Source: Streptomyces sp. WZ-12 (GTDB lineage Bacteria; Actinomycetota; Actinomycetes; Streptomycetales; Streptomycetaceae). From it: a stretch of 64,000 nucleotides of DNA. The notes under the pieces are model-generated. The model was not told the origin of the DNA. It ran no database searches and was given only the letters and a program-made list of their open reading frames with translations. How positions within the stretch are numbered: position 1 is the stretch's first letter; the number at the start of each line of letters is the position of its first letter. The position numbers were made by a program, and so were the translations under genes. Where the stretch lies: positions 4,871,001 to 4,935,000 of the forward strand of contig NZ_CP118574.1 of assembly GCF_028898845.1 (NCBI RefSeq), read 5' to 3'. Positions 1 through 9,988 of this stretch are shown here, piece after piece.

Positions 1-1
1 C

Positions 2-208
2 CAGTGGTACGAGGCCCTGACCCGCCGGGACAGCGTCCTCACCCGCTGGGAGAACACCCTGCGTGAGGGCGTCGAGAGCCTCGGCAAGGAGAGCGCCGCC
101 GGCCGCCGGATCGGCGAGACGCTGGCCTTCACGGAGTTCATGCAGCACGAGCTCGCCGGCATGCTGGAGCGCTGGCGCGACCACCTCGAAGAGCTCCGCG
201 CGGATTAG
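2..208 (+). CDS. MarR/GbsR-like transcriptional regulator, C-terminal fragment
   Basis: Only the last 68 codons are present; the gene begins left of the window and ends at TAG 206-208. The visible part is an amphipathic helical segment (WYEALTRRDSVLTRWENTL, then RRIGETLAFTEFMQHELAG and ERWRDHLEEL). It resembles the C-terminal dimerisation helices of GbsR/MarR-type regulators of actinobacteria. The DNA-binding domain is off-window, so the family is an inference from a helical tail. A PadR-type tail is the main alternative. Its stop lies 20 bp from the stop of the convergent kinase-like gene. Confidence 0.45.
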   Translation, partial: QWYEALTRRDSVLTRWENTLREGVESLGKESAAGRRIGETLAFTEFMQHELAGMLERWRDHLEELRAD

Positions 209-227
209 GGCGACCCCGCGCCCCGGC

Positions 228-1325
228 TCACCTCTGCCGCGGTAGCTGCAGCCGCCAGGCCCCCTGCTGCACCGTCCAGGTCCGGGTCCGTACGGGCCCG
301 CCGACCAGCGCGTCCGCCCGGTAGTGGAAGTCCGCCCCGGACACCGTCACCGCCCGCGCGGCGACCCGCACCGGGCGCTCCCCGCCCGGCCAGTGCACGA
401 TCACCTCGGCCAGCCCGCCCGGCCGCCCGTCGTCGCCGGTGCCCGCCACCACCGACACCCCGCGCACCGGTCGGTCCAGATCCGCCAGCAGCGCCCCGTC
501 GGCCTCGACCCGCAGCCGCAGCCGCTGCGCGGGCACCCGCGCCCGCCGGCTCCCGCCGGGGCCCGTCGTGCCGGGGCGGGCGGTGCCCCACCGCCCCGCT
601 CCGGGCGCGGCGAGCAGCGACAGCGCCGTACGGGCGGTGCGGGCGGCCGGCGCCCACCAGGGGCGGTGCCCGCCGGCCGGGTCCACCGGGTCGATCCCCT
701 CCCCCGGGCGCGCGCCACCGGAGAACCCGCCGTCCCCGAGGGCCGCGGCCCGCTCCGCCGGCGGGTCCGCCTCCGCCGCCCGGTCGTCGGCGTGCTCCGT
801 GCGCTCCCGGCACGCGCCGTGGGCCGCCCCGTACTCCGCCAGCGGCCCGGCCGGATCGCCGCACGGGATCCGCAGGCCGCCCAGCACGATGCCGTCACTG
901 TCGTCGGTGAGCAGGTCCATCGGCCGCTCCCCGCCGTCCAGGACGGCCCGCGCGGCGGCCACCGCGTCCGTGGGGACGCCCAGGGTCCGGCTCAGCGCGA
1001 CCGTCTCCGGCGGGCCCACCGGCACCATCGACAGCGCCACCCCGGCCAGCTCCCGCTCCTTGTGGAGCAGGCCCACCGCCCTGAGGAGCGCCCGGTCGTC
1101 GCCGATCACCACCGGGCGGCGCCGGCCGCGCCGGGACAGTGCCTGGGCGAACTCCGCCGGCCCCTCCGGGAGACAGATCTTCGCCCCCGCGCCGGCGCAC
1201 AGGACGTCCTTGGCGATCCGCACGGATTCGCCGTCCGCCCGGCGGGCGACCGGGTCGATGACCACAAGCAGGGGGCACCCCCGAACGGAGTCCGCGGGAG
1301 AGTGCCCAGAAGACTGCGCCGACAC
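228..1325 (-). CDS. diacylglycerol kinase catalytic-domain-like protein, degenerate
   Basis: A 365-aa protein, divergent from purA. Residues about 18-150 follow the DAGK/lipid-kinase fold: an N-terminal strand PLLVVIDPVARR, a nucleotide-region strand RPVVIGDDRALLRAVG, and LSMVPVGPPETVALSRTLGV. In active enzymes the second and third would read GGDGT and PxGTxND; here they read GDDRA and GPPET. Both phosphate-binding signatures are therefore lost although the scaffold remains. I infer a lipid- or nucleotide-sensing pseudo-enzyme, or a family with changed chemistry. The C-terminal half (170-365) is typical of the lipid-binding beta-rich half. Family assignment is moderate; activity is doubtful. 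Confidence 0.6.
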   Translation of the reverse strand: MSAQSSGHSPADSVRGCPLLVVIDPVARRADGESVRIAKDVLCAGAGAKICLPEGPAEFAQALSRRGRRRPVVIGDDRALLRAVGLLHKERELAGVALSMVPVGPPETVALSRTLGVPTDAVAAARAVLDGGERPMDLLTDDSDGIVLGGLRIPCGDPAGPLAEYGAAHGACRERTEHADDRAAEADPPAERAAALGDGGFSGGARPGEGIDPVDPAGGHRPWWAPAARTARTALSLLAAPGAGRWGTARPGTTGPGGSRRARVPAQRLRLRVEADGALLADLDRPVRGVSVVAGTGDDGRPGGLAEVIVHWPGGERPVRVAARAVTVSGADFHYRADALVGGPVRTRTWTVQQGAWRLQLPRQR

Positions 1326-1359
1326 CTCGGTCCTTCCTCAGGTAGCATCTCGGTGCAAG

Positions 1360-1387
1360 AGCCCCTTGCGCTATTGCGCCAGGGGCT
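1360..1387 (+). promoter_or_regulatory. stem-loop in the purA leader
   Basis: A 12-bp stem with one mismatch (AGCCCCTTGCGC / GCGCCAGGGGCT) closes a TATT loop. It sits 115 bp upstream of the purA GTG and just after a -10-like TAGCAT (1343-1348). If that box is used, the hairpin would form the 5' end of the purA mRNA. It also lies upstream of the divergent kinase-like gene and could insulate the two units. Confidence 0.4.
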
Positions 1388-1502
1388 TCGTCTATTCCGG
1401 GGCACCGGTCCGACGGCTCTGGCCGACGCCACGCGAGCACACGCGTAGCGCCGCGCCATCCACGCACGTTGGACATGCCCCGCCCGGAAGGGGTGTACGC
1501 CT

Positions 1503-2789
1503 GTGCCCGCACTTGTGCTGCTCGGTGCTCAGTGGGGTGATGAAGGCAAGGGAAAGGCCACCGATCTGCTCGGTGGGTCCGTGGACTATGTGGTGCGCTA
1601 CCAGGGCGGCAACAACGCCGGCCACACGGTCGTCGTCGGCGACCAGAAGTACGCACTGCACCTCCTCCCTTCCGGAATCCTCTCGCCGGGGTGCACCCCG
1701 GTCATCGGCAACGGTGTCGTCGTCGACCCGGCGGTCCTGCTCTCCGAGCTGAGCGGACTCAACGAGCGCGGCGTCGACACGTCCAAGCTGCTGCTCAGCG
1801 GTAACGCGCACCTGATCACGCCGTACAACATCACCGTCGACAAGGTGACCGAACGCTTCCTCGGCAAGCGGAAGATCGGCACCACCGGCCGCGGCATCGG
1901 CCCGACCTACGCCGACAAGATCAACCGCACCGGCATCCGGGTCCAGGACCTCTACGACGAGTCGATCCTGACCCAGAAGGTCGAGGCGGCCCTCGACGTC
2001 AAGAACCAGCTGCTGACCAAGCTCTACAACCGCCGCGCCATCGAGGCCGGTCAGGTCGTCGAGGAGCTGCTGGGCTACGCCGACAAGATCAAGGGCTACG
2101 TCGCCGACACCACCCTGATCCTCAACAAGGCCCTGGACGACGACAAGGTCGTGCTCTTCGAGGGCGGGCAGGGCACCCTGCTCGACATCGACCACGGCAC
2201 GTACCCCTTCGTCACCTCCTCGAACCCGACCGCCGGCGGCGCCTGCACCGGCGCCGGCGTCGGCCCGACGAAGATCAGCCGGGTCATCGGCATCCTCAAG
2301 GCGTACACCACCCGCGTGGGCGCCGGGCCGTTCCCGACGGAGCTGTTCGACAAGGACGGCGAGGCGCTGCGCGCCATCGGTGGCGAGCGCGGCGTCACCA
2401 CCGGTCGGGACCGCCGCTGCGGCTGGTTCGACGCGGTGATCGCCCGCTACGCGACCCGGGTCAACGGCCTGACGGACTTCTTCCTCACCAAGCTCGACGT
2501 CCTCACCGGCTGGGAGCAGATCCCGGTCTGCGTGGCCTACGAGATCGACGGCAAGCGCGTCGAGGAACTGCCCTACAGCCAGACCGACTTCCACCACGCG
2601 AAGCCGATCTACGAGATGCTGCCGGGCTGGTCCGAGGACATCACCAAGGCCAAGACCTTCGCCGAGCTGCCGAAGAACGCCCAGGCGTACGTCAAGGCGC
2701 TGGAGGAGATGTCGGGCGCCCCGATCTCCGCGATCGGCGTCGGCCCGGGCCGGGACGAGACGATCGAGATCAACTCGTTCCTGTCGTAG
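1503..2789 (+). CDS. purA: adenylosuccinate synthetase
   Basis: Converts IMP, aspartate and GTP to adenylosuccinate, the first committed step from IMP to AMP. The 428-aa length is normal for bacteria. The N-terminal GTP-binding loop GDEGKGK lies at residues 12-18, followed by the conserved [15 protein letters not shown]. The IMP-binding [13 protein letters not shown] is near 129-141 and the GTP-recognising [12 protein letters not shown] near 300. Start is GTG 1503 with AAGGGG upstream; upstream codons lack a better site. It is a single-gene unit with about 175 bp to the divergent gene and a hairpin leader. Stop is followed by a terminator-like GC hairpin shared with the convergent kinase gene. 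Confidence 0.97.
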   Translation: MPALVLLGAQWGDEGKGKATDLLGGSVDYVVRYQGGNNAGHTVVVGDQKYALHLLPSGILSPGCTPVIGNGVVVDPAVLLSELSGLNERGVDTSKLLLSGNAHLITPYNITVDKVTERFLGKRKIGTTGRGIGPTYADKINRTGIRVQDLYDESILTQKVEAALDVKNQLLTKLYNRRAIEAGQVVEELLGYADKIKGYVADTTLILNKALDDDKVVLFEGGQGTLLDIDHGTYPFVTSSNPTAGGACTGAGVGPTKISRVIGILKAYTTRVGAGPFPTELFDKDGEALRAIGGERGVTTGRDRRCGWFDAVIARYATRVNGLTDFFLTKLDVLTGWEQIPVCVAYEIDGKRVEELPYSQTDFHHAKPIYEMLPGWSEDITKAKTFAELPKNAQAYVKALEEMSGAPISAIGVGPGRDETIEINSFLS

Positions 2790-2857
2790 GGCATTTCGCG
2801 GCGGCCGGTCTCTGACGGCCGGCCGGTCCCCTTGGGGACGACCGCCGTCCGGGGTGG

Positions 2858-2884
2858 CGGCGGGAGGCATCGCGCCTCCCGCCG
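2858..2884. terminator. bidirectional terminator between purA and the kinase gene
   Basis: Perfect stem GGCGGGAGGC / GCCTCCCGCC (extendable by one C-G pair) with a 5-nt loop ATCGC. It lies between the convergent stops. No T-run follows, as is usual in Streptomyces. Confidence 0.7.
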
Positions 2885-4408
<1,524 letters not shown>

Positions 4409-4793
4409 GATGTGCCGCCCCTTTGTCCGGCTCTCCCCGCTTCGCCCTGTGGGAGCGGCCGTTGCTCGTCCGCGGTGAGGATATCGAGGCCGGGCGGACG
4501 GCCGTGGGGGCGGTATTCGGCCAAGACGCCCGCCTGTTGGGGAGGGCGGCCGTTCCCCCTTGCCCGGCACCGGAGTTCGCGCGCCGTCCGTAACGGCAGG
4601 AGAAGCGGCACGGCGTCGACAGAAAACTGACATAACGTCAGAAATGCTGCACCGGGCGGGAGCTGGGCAATGGATGGCCGATTCCGCGGCGCGGAACTTT
4701 CCGGGGTTATCGATCGTAAAGAAAGGAGAAAAACCGCAGAGAGCGACGACAGGACCCGCACGATCCCCCGTCCCCGAATCCCAAGGAGACCGT
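4409..4793. other. divergent intergenic region, kinase / VTC-domain gene
   Basis: No convincing gene. The stretch 4620-4740 is locally AT-richer, with a perfect inverted repeat CTGAC-ATAAC-GTCAG at 4627-4641 and an AAAGAAAGGAGAAAAA purine run near 4720. It presumably carries both divergent promoters. Confidence 0.5.
4627..4641. promoter_or_regulatory. inverted repeat, possible operator
   Basis: CTGAC-ATAAC-GTCAG, 5-bp arms with a 5-bp centre. The half-sites match the TNAC...GTNA outer positions of the BldD consensus, but the centre does not. It lies about 150 bp before the VTC gene start. Confidence 0.3.
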
Positions 4794-5594
4794 GTGATAC
4801 CCGCCGTACGAGCCATCGCGCGCGCCACCATGGCCGCCCGCCCCGTCCCCCTGGCCGAGGTCCAGGCCCGTGCCGAACTCCTCGCCCGCTACAGCACCAC
4901 CTACCTCGTCCCGGTCGAGGTCTTCGCCGCCTTCGCGGCCGAACTCACCGACCGCGCCCGCCCCGGCGGCCCGTTCGCGGCGCTGTGCATCAACGGCCGC
5001 CGCTGGTTCCGCTACCGGTCCGTCTACTACGACACCCCCGACCTGCGTTCCTTCCACGACCACCGGCAGCGCAACGTGCTCCGCTTCAAGATCCGCGAGC
5101 GGCTCTACGCGGACACCGGGGAGCGGCAGTTCGAGGTCAAGCTCAAGGAGGAGCACGGCAGGACGGTCAAGCACCGGCAGCCGCTGATGCCCGGCGACCC
5201 GGCGCTCGGCGCGGCCCCGCGCGACTTCCTCGCCACCGTGCTCGACCGCTCCTACGGCATCCAGGCCCCCACCGAACTGGGCCGCTCCATCGAGACCGAC
5301 TACCAGCGGGCCACCTTCGTCGCCGACGGCCAACGGGTCACCTGCGACGCCGCCCTCGTCTGCCGGGACCCGGAGACCGGCCGCACCGTACGGGCCGACG
5401 GCGGCCTGGTCGTCGTCGAGACCAAGACCTGCGGCCGGCTCACCGAGGCCGACCGGCTGCTGGCCGGGTACGGTGTCCCGGCCGCCGACTTCACCAAGTA
5501 CTGCGGCGGGCTGTCGGCGCTCCGCCCGCACCTCTACGCCAACCACTGGCGCGGCCCGGTGCGGACCGCGTTCCCCACCGCCGCGGCGGCCTGA
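4794..5594 (+). CDS. VTC-domain (polyphosphate-polymerase-like) protein
   Basis: A 266-aa protein with one VTC/CYTH-superfamily tunnel domain across most of its length. Visible signatures are VYYDTPDLRSFHDH (early substrate-tunnel strand), VLRFKIRERLY and QFEVKLKEEHGRTVKHR (basic strands lining the tunnel) and the late acidic VVVETKT (metal ligand). In eukaryotes this domain makes polyphosphate from ATP; bacterial members are mostly uncharacterised and often paired with a DUF4956 membrane protein, absent here. Start is GTG 4794 behind AAGGAGA; the open frame extends upstream without family similarity. Soluble, cytoplasmic, single-gene unit ending at a strong terminator. Confidence 0.8.
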   Translation: MIPAVRAIARATMAARPVPLAEVQARAELLARYSTTYLVPVEVFAAFAAELTDRARPGGPFAALCINGRRWFRYRSVYYDTPDLRSFHDHRQRNVLRFKIRERLYADTGERQFEVKLKEEHGRTVKHRQPLMPGDPALGAAPRDFLATVLDRSYGIQAPTELGRSIETDYQRATFVADGQRVTCDAALVCRDPETGRTVRADGGLVVVETKTCGRLTEADRLLAGYGVPAADFTKYCGGLSALRPHLYANHWRGPVRTAFPTAAAA

Positions 5595-5640
5595 ACCGGT
5601 GCGCGGGGCGGCATGCCCTGAGCGCCGCGGCTCTTGACGG

Positions 5641-5671
5641 TGCCCGGGGGCAAGCACCCCACCCCCGGGCA
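5641..5671 (+). terminator. terminator after the VTC-domain gene
   Basis: Perfect 10-bp stem TGCCCGGGGG / CCCCCGGGCA with an 11-nt loop, 46 bp after the stop. No T-run. Confidence 0.7.
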
Positions 5672-5831
5672 TCCCTGGAGTTTCCTCCAGGACCGTAGAC
5701 ATTCTGTCCGCGCTCGCGGTGAGCGCCATACACAGTGTCGGTATCGGCAGACGGACGGTGATCCCTAGGCTGGGGCCGTTCGCCGCTCTGTCCGGCGGCG
5801 GAACCGAGCGACCCGATCCGAGGTACTGACC

Positions 5832-7241
5832 GTGACCACGCCGCACCCCGATCCCGCAACGAACAAAGACAGCAGCACGAAGCGATTCCAGGGAAGGGCG
5901 GTGGCGGGTGACGGGCAGGCCGTGAAGGCGGCCGACCGCGCGCACGTCTTCCACTCCTGGTCCGCCCAGGGCCTGATCGATCCGCTCCCGGTCGCCGGCG
6001 CCGAGGGCGCGTACTTCTGGGACTACGACGGCAACAGCTACCTCGACTTCTCCTCCCAGCTCGTCAACACCAACATCGGCCACCAGCACCCCAAGGTCGT
6101 CGCGGCGATCCAGGAGCAGGCCGGCAAGCTGTGCACCCTCGCCCCCGGCTTCGCGGTGGACGTCCGCTCCGAGGCCGCCCGGCTGGTCGCCGAGCGCACC
6201 CCCGGCGACCTGGACAAGATCTTCTTCACCAACGGCGGCGCCGAGGCGGTGGAGAACGCCGTCCGGATGGCCCGGCTGCACACCGGCCGCCCCAAGGTGC
6301 TCTCCACCTACCGCTCGTACCACGGCGCCACCGCCGCCGCGATCAACCTCACCGGCGACCCGCGCCGTTGGCCCTCCGACACCGGCGCGGCCGGCGTCGT
6401 CCACTTCTGGGGCCCGTTCCTGTACCGCTCGCCGTTCCACGCCGAGAACGAGGCCCAGGAGTGCGAGCGCGCCCTGGCCCACCTGGAACAGACCCTCGCC
6501 TTCGAGGGCCCCGCCTCGATCGCCGCGATCATCCTGGAGACCGTGCCCGGCACCGCCGGCATCATGGTCCCGCCGCCCGGCTACCTCGCCGGCGTCCGCG
6601 AGATCTGCGACCGCCACGGCATCGTCTTCATCCTCGACGAGGTGATGGCCGGCTTCGGCCGCACCGGCCGCTGGTTCGCCGCCGACCACTTCGGCGTCAC
6701 CCCCGACCTGCTGACCTTCGCCAAGGGCGTCAACTCCGGCTACGTCCCGCTCGGCGGCGTGGCGATCAACGCCGAGATCGCCGCCACCTTCGAGCAGCGC
6801 CCCTACCCCGGCGGCCTGACCTACTCCGGTCACCCGCTGGCCTGCGCCTCCGCCGTCGCCACGCTCAACGCGATGGCCGAGGAGCGGATCGTGGAGAACG
6901 CCGCGGAGATCGGCGAGAAGGTCATCGGCCCGGCGCTGCGCGAGATGGCCGAGCGGCACCCGTCGGTCGGCGAGGTCCGCGGCCTGGGCGTCTTCTGGGC
7001 GCTCGACCTGGTGCGGAACAAGGAGACCCGCGAGCCGCTGGTGCCGTACAACGCGGCCGGTGCCGACAACGCCCCGATGGCCGCGTTCGCCGCCGCCTGC
7101 AAGCGCGGCGGCCTGTGGCCGTTCGTGAACATGAACCGCACCCACGTCGTCCCGCCGTGCACCATCACCGAGGCCGAGGCCAAGGAGGGCCTGGCCGCCC
7201 TCGACGAGGCCCTGGCGACCGCGGACGCGCACACGGCCTGA
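5832..7241 (+). CDS. class III PLP-dependent aminotransferase (aspartate/omega-aminotransferase family)
   Basis: A 469-aa fold-type I aminotransferase. Motifs in order: FWDYDGNSYLDF (N-terminal substrate region), IFFTNGGAEAVENAVRMAR (PLP phosphate loop), the STYRSYHGAT segment stacking on the ring, ILDEVMAGFGRTG (Asp contacting the pyridine N), and LLTFAKGVNSGYVPLGG with the Schiff-base Lys. Relatives move an amino group from omega-amino acids such as beta-alanine, taurine or GABA to pyruvate or 2-oxoglutarate; the donor cannot be read from sequence. A GntR regulator follows after 157 bp, so this gene is its likely neighbour target. Start is GTG 5832, supported by typical family length. Confidence 0.88.
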   Translation: MTTPHPDPATNKDSSTKRFQGRAVAGDGQAVKAADRAHVFHSWSAQGLIDPLPVAGAEGAYFWDYDGNSYLDFSSQLVNTNIGHQHPKVVAAIQEQAGKLCTLAPGFAVDVRSEAARLVAERTPGDLDKIFFTNGGAEAVENAVRMARLHTGRPKVLSTYRSYHGATAAAINLTGDPRRWPSDTGAAGVVHFWGPFLYRSPFHAENEAQECERALAHLEQTLAFEGPASIAAIILETVPGTAGIMVPPPGYLAGVREICDRHGIVFILDEVMAGFGRTGRWFAADHFGVTPDLLTFAKGVNSGYVPLGGVAINAEIAATFEQRPYPGGLTYSGHPLACASAVATLNAMAEERIVENAAEIGEKVIGPALREMAERHPSVGEVRGLGVFWALDLVRNKETREPLVPYNAAGADNAPMAAFAAACKRGGLWPFVNMNRTHVVPPCTITEAEAKEGLAALDEALATADAHTA

Positions 7242-7260
7242 CCGCCACCCCGCCCGAGAA

Positions 7261-7306
7261 CGCGGCCCGGCGGCCCCGCCCCTCGTGGCGGGGCCGCCGG
7301 GCCGCG
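7261..7306 (+). terminator. terminator after the aminotransferase gene
   Basis: A perfect 20-bp GC-only stem (CGCGGCCCGGCGGCCCCGCC pairing with its complement) around a 6-nt loop CCTCGT, 20 bp after the stop. Among the strongest hairpins in the window. Confidence 0.8.
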
Positions 7307-7398
7307 CGGCTTCCCGTGAGAGCACTCCCGCCGCCTCGCCTATCGTGGGCGGCGGCCGCATGGACCTGCGGTCATGGACGTCGAAGGAGACGCACCGC

Positions 7399-8076
7399 AT
7401 GGCCCCGGGCCCGGACAGCTCAGTGATACGGCGCAGCACGCTGCGCGAGCAGATCGCCGACGCGCTGCGCGACGAGGTCCTGGCGGGCCGGCTGTCGTCC
7501 GGCCACCCCTTCACCGTCAAGGAGATCGCCGACCAGTACGGCGTCTCCGCGACGCCGGTGCGCGAGGCGCTGCTCGACCTGTGCGCCCAGGGGCTGCTCG
7601 ACGTCGAGCAGCACCGCGGCTTCAAGGTGCACGCCTTCACCGCCGACGACTTCCGCGCCATGGTCGAGGCCCGCACCCTCCTCATCGAGGGGATCTTCCG
7701 CAGCAACGCCGAACGGGCGCTGCGGACCGCCCCCGAGGAGGTGCTGATCTCCGTCCGCCGCCGCGCCGAGGAGGCCGAACGCGCCGCCCGGGCCGGTGAC
7801 CTGGACGTCCTCATCGGCTACGACCTGCGGTTCTGGCGCGAGTTGAGCGGCATCGTCAAGAACCCCTACATCAGCGACTTCCTGGACCGGATCCGCGTCC
7901 AGACCTGGATGTTCGCGGTGCCGCTGCTGCGCCGCGAGCCGCGCCTCAAGGGGCTGCTCTGGCACGGCCACGGCGAACTGGCCGACGCCCTGCTGCGGCA
8001 CGACCTGCCCGCCGCCCAGCGGCTGATCGCCGACTACAACGCGCACTCCCTCGCTCTCGTCGGAACGCCCGGCTAG
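7399..8076 (+). CDS. GntR-family transcriptional regulator (FadR/FCD type)
   Basis: A 225-aa regulator. The winged helix-turn-helix spans about residues 10-75, with VKEIADQYGVSATPVREALLDL as the recognition region. An all-helical FCD ligand domain follows (DDFRAMVEARTLLIEG onward), where acidic and histidine residues usually hold a metal and a small carboxylate. Start ATG 7399 sits 8 nt after AAGGAGA; a longer open frame upstream crosses the preceding terminator and is not credible. It lies directly downstream of the aminotransferase, suggesting control of amino-acid or amine catabolism. Confidence 0.9.
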   Translation: MAPGPDSSVIRRSTLREQIADALRDEVLAGRLSSGHPFTVKEIADQYGVSATPVREALLDLCAQGLLDVEQHRGFKVHAFTADDFRAMVEARTLLIEGIFRSNAERALRTAPEEVLISVRRRAEEAERAARAGDLDVLIGYDLRFWRELSGIVKNPYISDFLDRIRVQTWMFAVPLLRREPRLKGLLWHGHGELADALLRHDLPAAQRLIADYNAHSLALVGTPG

Positions 8077-8172
8077 CACTACGCTGTCCCGACCATCGGC
8101 CGTAATGGGCCGTACCCGTGGCTCTACGAGCGCCGGTGCCCCTCGTCCCCGACCGGAAGCGAGCCCCCACCC

Positions 8173-8823
8173 GTGGCATGTGACCTGTGGCTGGTACCCC
8201 TCGTCGATGTGCTGTGCCACAGCCCCGACAACCCCTTCTCCGAAGAGATCGCCGCCTACAACGACGCCCTGGTGGGCGCTGGCCTGCCCGAGATCCCGGT
8301 CTTCAGCTACATGCCGGGCCTCTCCGGTGACGTGGCTCCGGTCGCCGGCTTCGACTACGACGCGCTGCACTTCCTGCGCCGCGCCTACCTGTTGCGGCTG
8401 TGCGGCCTGGAGGTGACCCCGGTCGACGAACTCGGCGGCGACTACGAGCAGTTGCTGGAGATGTTCGAGACCACCGCGCAACAGTCCCACCTGGTCTGGC
8501 ACTACGACCACGCGGGCGCGTACGTCCCGGTGGACTTCCCGCACCCGCTGGCCACCGAGGAACTCCTCGCCGGCGGCGGCCCGTTGGGGTCCTCCCACGG
8601 CCTGCTGCGGGACCTCGAACTGGTCGCCCCGGCCCTGGGCATCGATCCGGCCAACCCGCCGGCCGCGCCCGCGCCGCCGGCCGGCCCCACCTCCCTGGAG
8701 GAGCGGGCCACCGCGGTCCCCGTGGACGACGGCCCGTTCGCCCGGGAACGGCACGTCTGGCTCGGGCTGCACGCGGCCGCCACCCGCAGCCTCGGCCAGG
8801 GCTCCATGATCGTCTTCAGCTGA
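8173..8823 (+). CDS. conserved hypothetical protein
   Basis: A 216-aa cytoplasmic protein of unknown function, probably conserved in streptomycetes. No membrane segment or signal peptide. Notable stretches are an N-terminal hydrophobic strand ([15 protein letters not shown]), an acidic middle ([14 protein letters not shown]), an aromatic/His segment [20 protein letters not shown], and a Pro/Ala linker near 160. I cannot assign a domain. GTG 8173 is the first in-frame start. Its stop and that of the convergent SLATT gene are both embedded in one GC hairpin. Confidence 0.7.
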   Translation: MACDLWLVPLVDVLCHSPDNPFSEEIAAYNDALVGAGLPEIPVFSYMPGLSGDVAPVAGFDYDALHFLRRAYLLRLCGLEVTPVDELGGDYEQLLEMFETTAQQSHLVWHYDHAGAYVPVDFPHPLATEELLAGGGPLGSSHGLLRDLELVAPALGIDPANPPAAPAPPAGPTSLEERATAVPVDDGPFARERHVWLGLHAAATRSLGQGSMIVFS

Positions 8824-8886
8824 GCGGGCCGGACCGGCGGGGGGCGCCGCCGAAGGCCCCGCGGGGCTCCCGGCCGGTCCGCGCTC
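8822..8886. terminator. shared terminator between convergent genes
   Basis: Outer stem GAGCG/CGCTC and middle stem GGACCGGC / GCCGGTCC (8831-8838 / 8873-8880) enclose a further GC-rich fold. It covers the stop codons of both flanking genes. Confidence 0.5.
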
Positions 8887-9694
8887 AGCGGGGGGCCTCC
8901 GGGGGCCGCTGCCGCGGCATGTTCGGCCGCGTACCGGGCGGCAACGGGTAGCGCCCCGGGTGCCCGTGGCCGTCCTGCCGCGGCGCCGCCCACGGCAGCA
9001 CCGCGTGCGTGGCCTGCGGCACCGGGCCGGACCGGAACTCCACCATCCAGTCCGCCGTCTCCGCGCGCACCAACTCCCCGATGTCCTCGTTGAATCGCCG
9101 CAGCACGCTCAGGCAACGCTCCGCCGCCTCGCTCGCGGTGCCCTCCGCGGGACCGAGCACCTCCCGCACGCTCTCGGCCGCCCAGTCGAACTGCAGCGCC
9201 TCCACCCGCCGGTGGATCGCCTGTGCGGTGGCCAGGTCCCGCATCCAGCCCGCGGTCACCCCGAAGTACCGGTCGCAGCCCACGCACACGGCCGCCATCA
9301 GCAGCGTCAGCGCGCCCCACGGCGCCCCGTGCTCCCAGACCCCGGCGAGGTCGAGCAGCGGCAGCGCCCCGCCCGCGGTCACCCCGGCCGCGGCCCCCAC
9401 CCGCAGCACCCGCGCCCCCCGACGCTTGGCCAGCCGGTCGCGCAGGTACCAGTCGGCGGTGCGCAGCGCGCCCTCCTCGCTCCAGAGGTACAGCGCGTCC
9501 AGCCGGTTGTCCGGCTCGCCCCAGTCGCCGTGCGGGAACGCCCGCCCCACGAGGTCGCCGCGGCCGCGCAGCCCGGCGGGGCGGCGCGGCGGCCGGCCCC
9601 CGTTCCGGTCGCGGTCCGGGGACCGCCCGCGGCCCCGGTCGGGCCCGCCCTCGCCCCGAAGGGGCCCCTCGGGCTGCATCTCCGGCTGACTCAC
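8885..9694 (-). CDS. SLATT-domain two-helix membrane protein
   Basis: A 269-aa protein. An Arg/Gly/Pro-rich N-terminus (1-50) precedes a SLATT-like region. [26 protein letters not shown] is the amphipathic helix before two membrane helices (about residues 85-105, [23 protein letters not shown]; and 112-130, [18 protein letters not shown]). Then comes the long helix [19 protein letters not shown], typical of SLATT proteins. SLATT domains are predicted pore-forming effectors in nucleotide-signalled conflict systems, but no SMODS, SLOG or nuclease partner lies nearby. Start GTG 9694 follows GAGGGAGAG. It diverges from purD. A housekeeping role is as likely as defence. Confidence 0.7.
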   Translation of the reverse strand: MSQPEMQPEGPLRGEGGPDRGRGRSPDRDRNGGRPPRRPAGLRGRGDLVGRAFPHGDWGEPDNRLDALYLWSEEGALRTADWYLRDRLAKRRGARVLRVGAAAGVTAGGALPLLDLAGVWEHGAPWGALTLLMAAVCVGCDRYFGVTAGWMRDLATAQAIHRRVEALQFDWAAESVREVLGPAEGTASEAAERCLSVLRRFNEDIGELVRAETADWMVEFRSGPVPQATHAVLPWAAPRQDGHGHPGRYPLPPGTRPNMPRQRPPEAPR

Positions 9695-9975
9695 CCGTGG
9701 CTCTCCCTCGTACGCGGATCCGTGCGGTGCGCGCACGGCCTACGGGAGGGCCGCGCATCGCCTCCCTTCCTACCGCCGAACGGTTGGGCTCTGTCCCAAG
9801 ATCACCCGGTTTCCGCCCGGAAGTGGTGCGGGATCCGGTATAGGACGCCCGCGGATCTCACCCGAAAGAGTTCTCGCCGTGCGGGCGGACGCCGGTGGCG
9901 CCGGTGGTTTCCGGCCGGGGCCCACCCTTGTGCGATCGGGGCACGCCCGGCGGCCGGCCGTTTGGTGCGTTCGTC

Positions 9976-9981
9976 TAGGCT
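9976..9981 (+). promoter_or_regulatory. -10 box of purD, leaderless
   Basis: TAGGCT ends 7 nt before the purD GTG. The transcript should therefore begin at or next to the start codon; no ribosome binding site is present. Confidence 0.65.
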
Positions 9982-9988
9982 GCACCCC

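Noticed and set aside
5700..5831. Small ORF between the VTC and aminotransferase genes
   Set aside because: Antisense frames only, no start signal and no recognisable sequence.
8885..9694. CBASS-like defence operon around the SLATT gene
   Set aside because: No cyclase, SLOG, sensor or nuclease gene is adjacent; neighbours are purD and an unrelated convergent gene.
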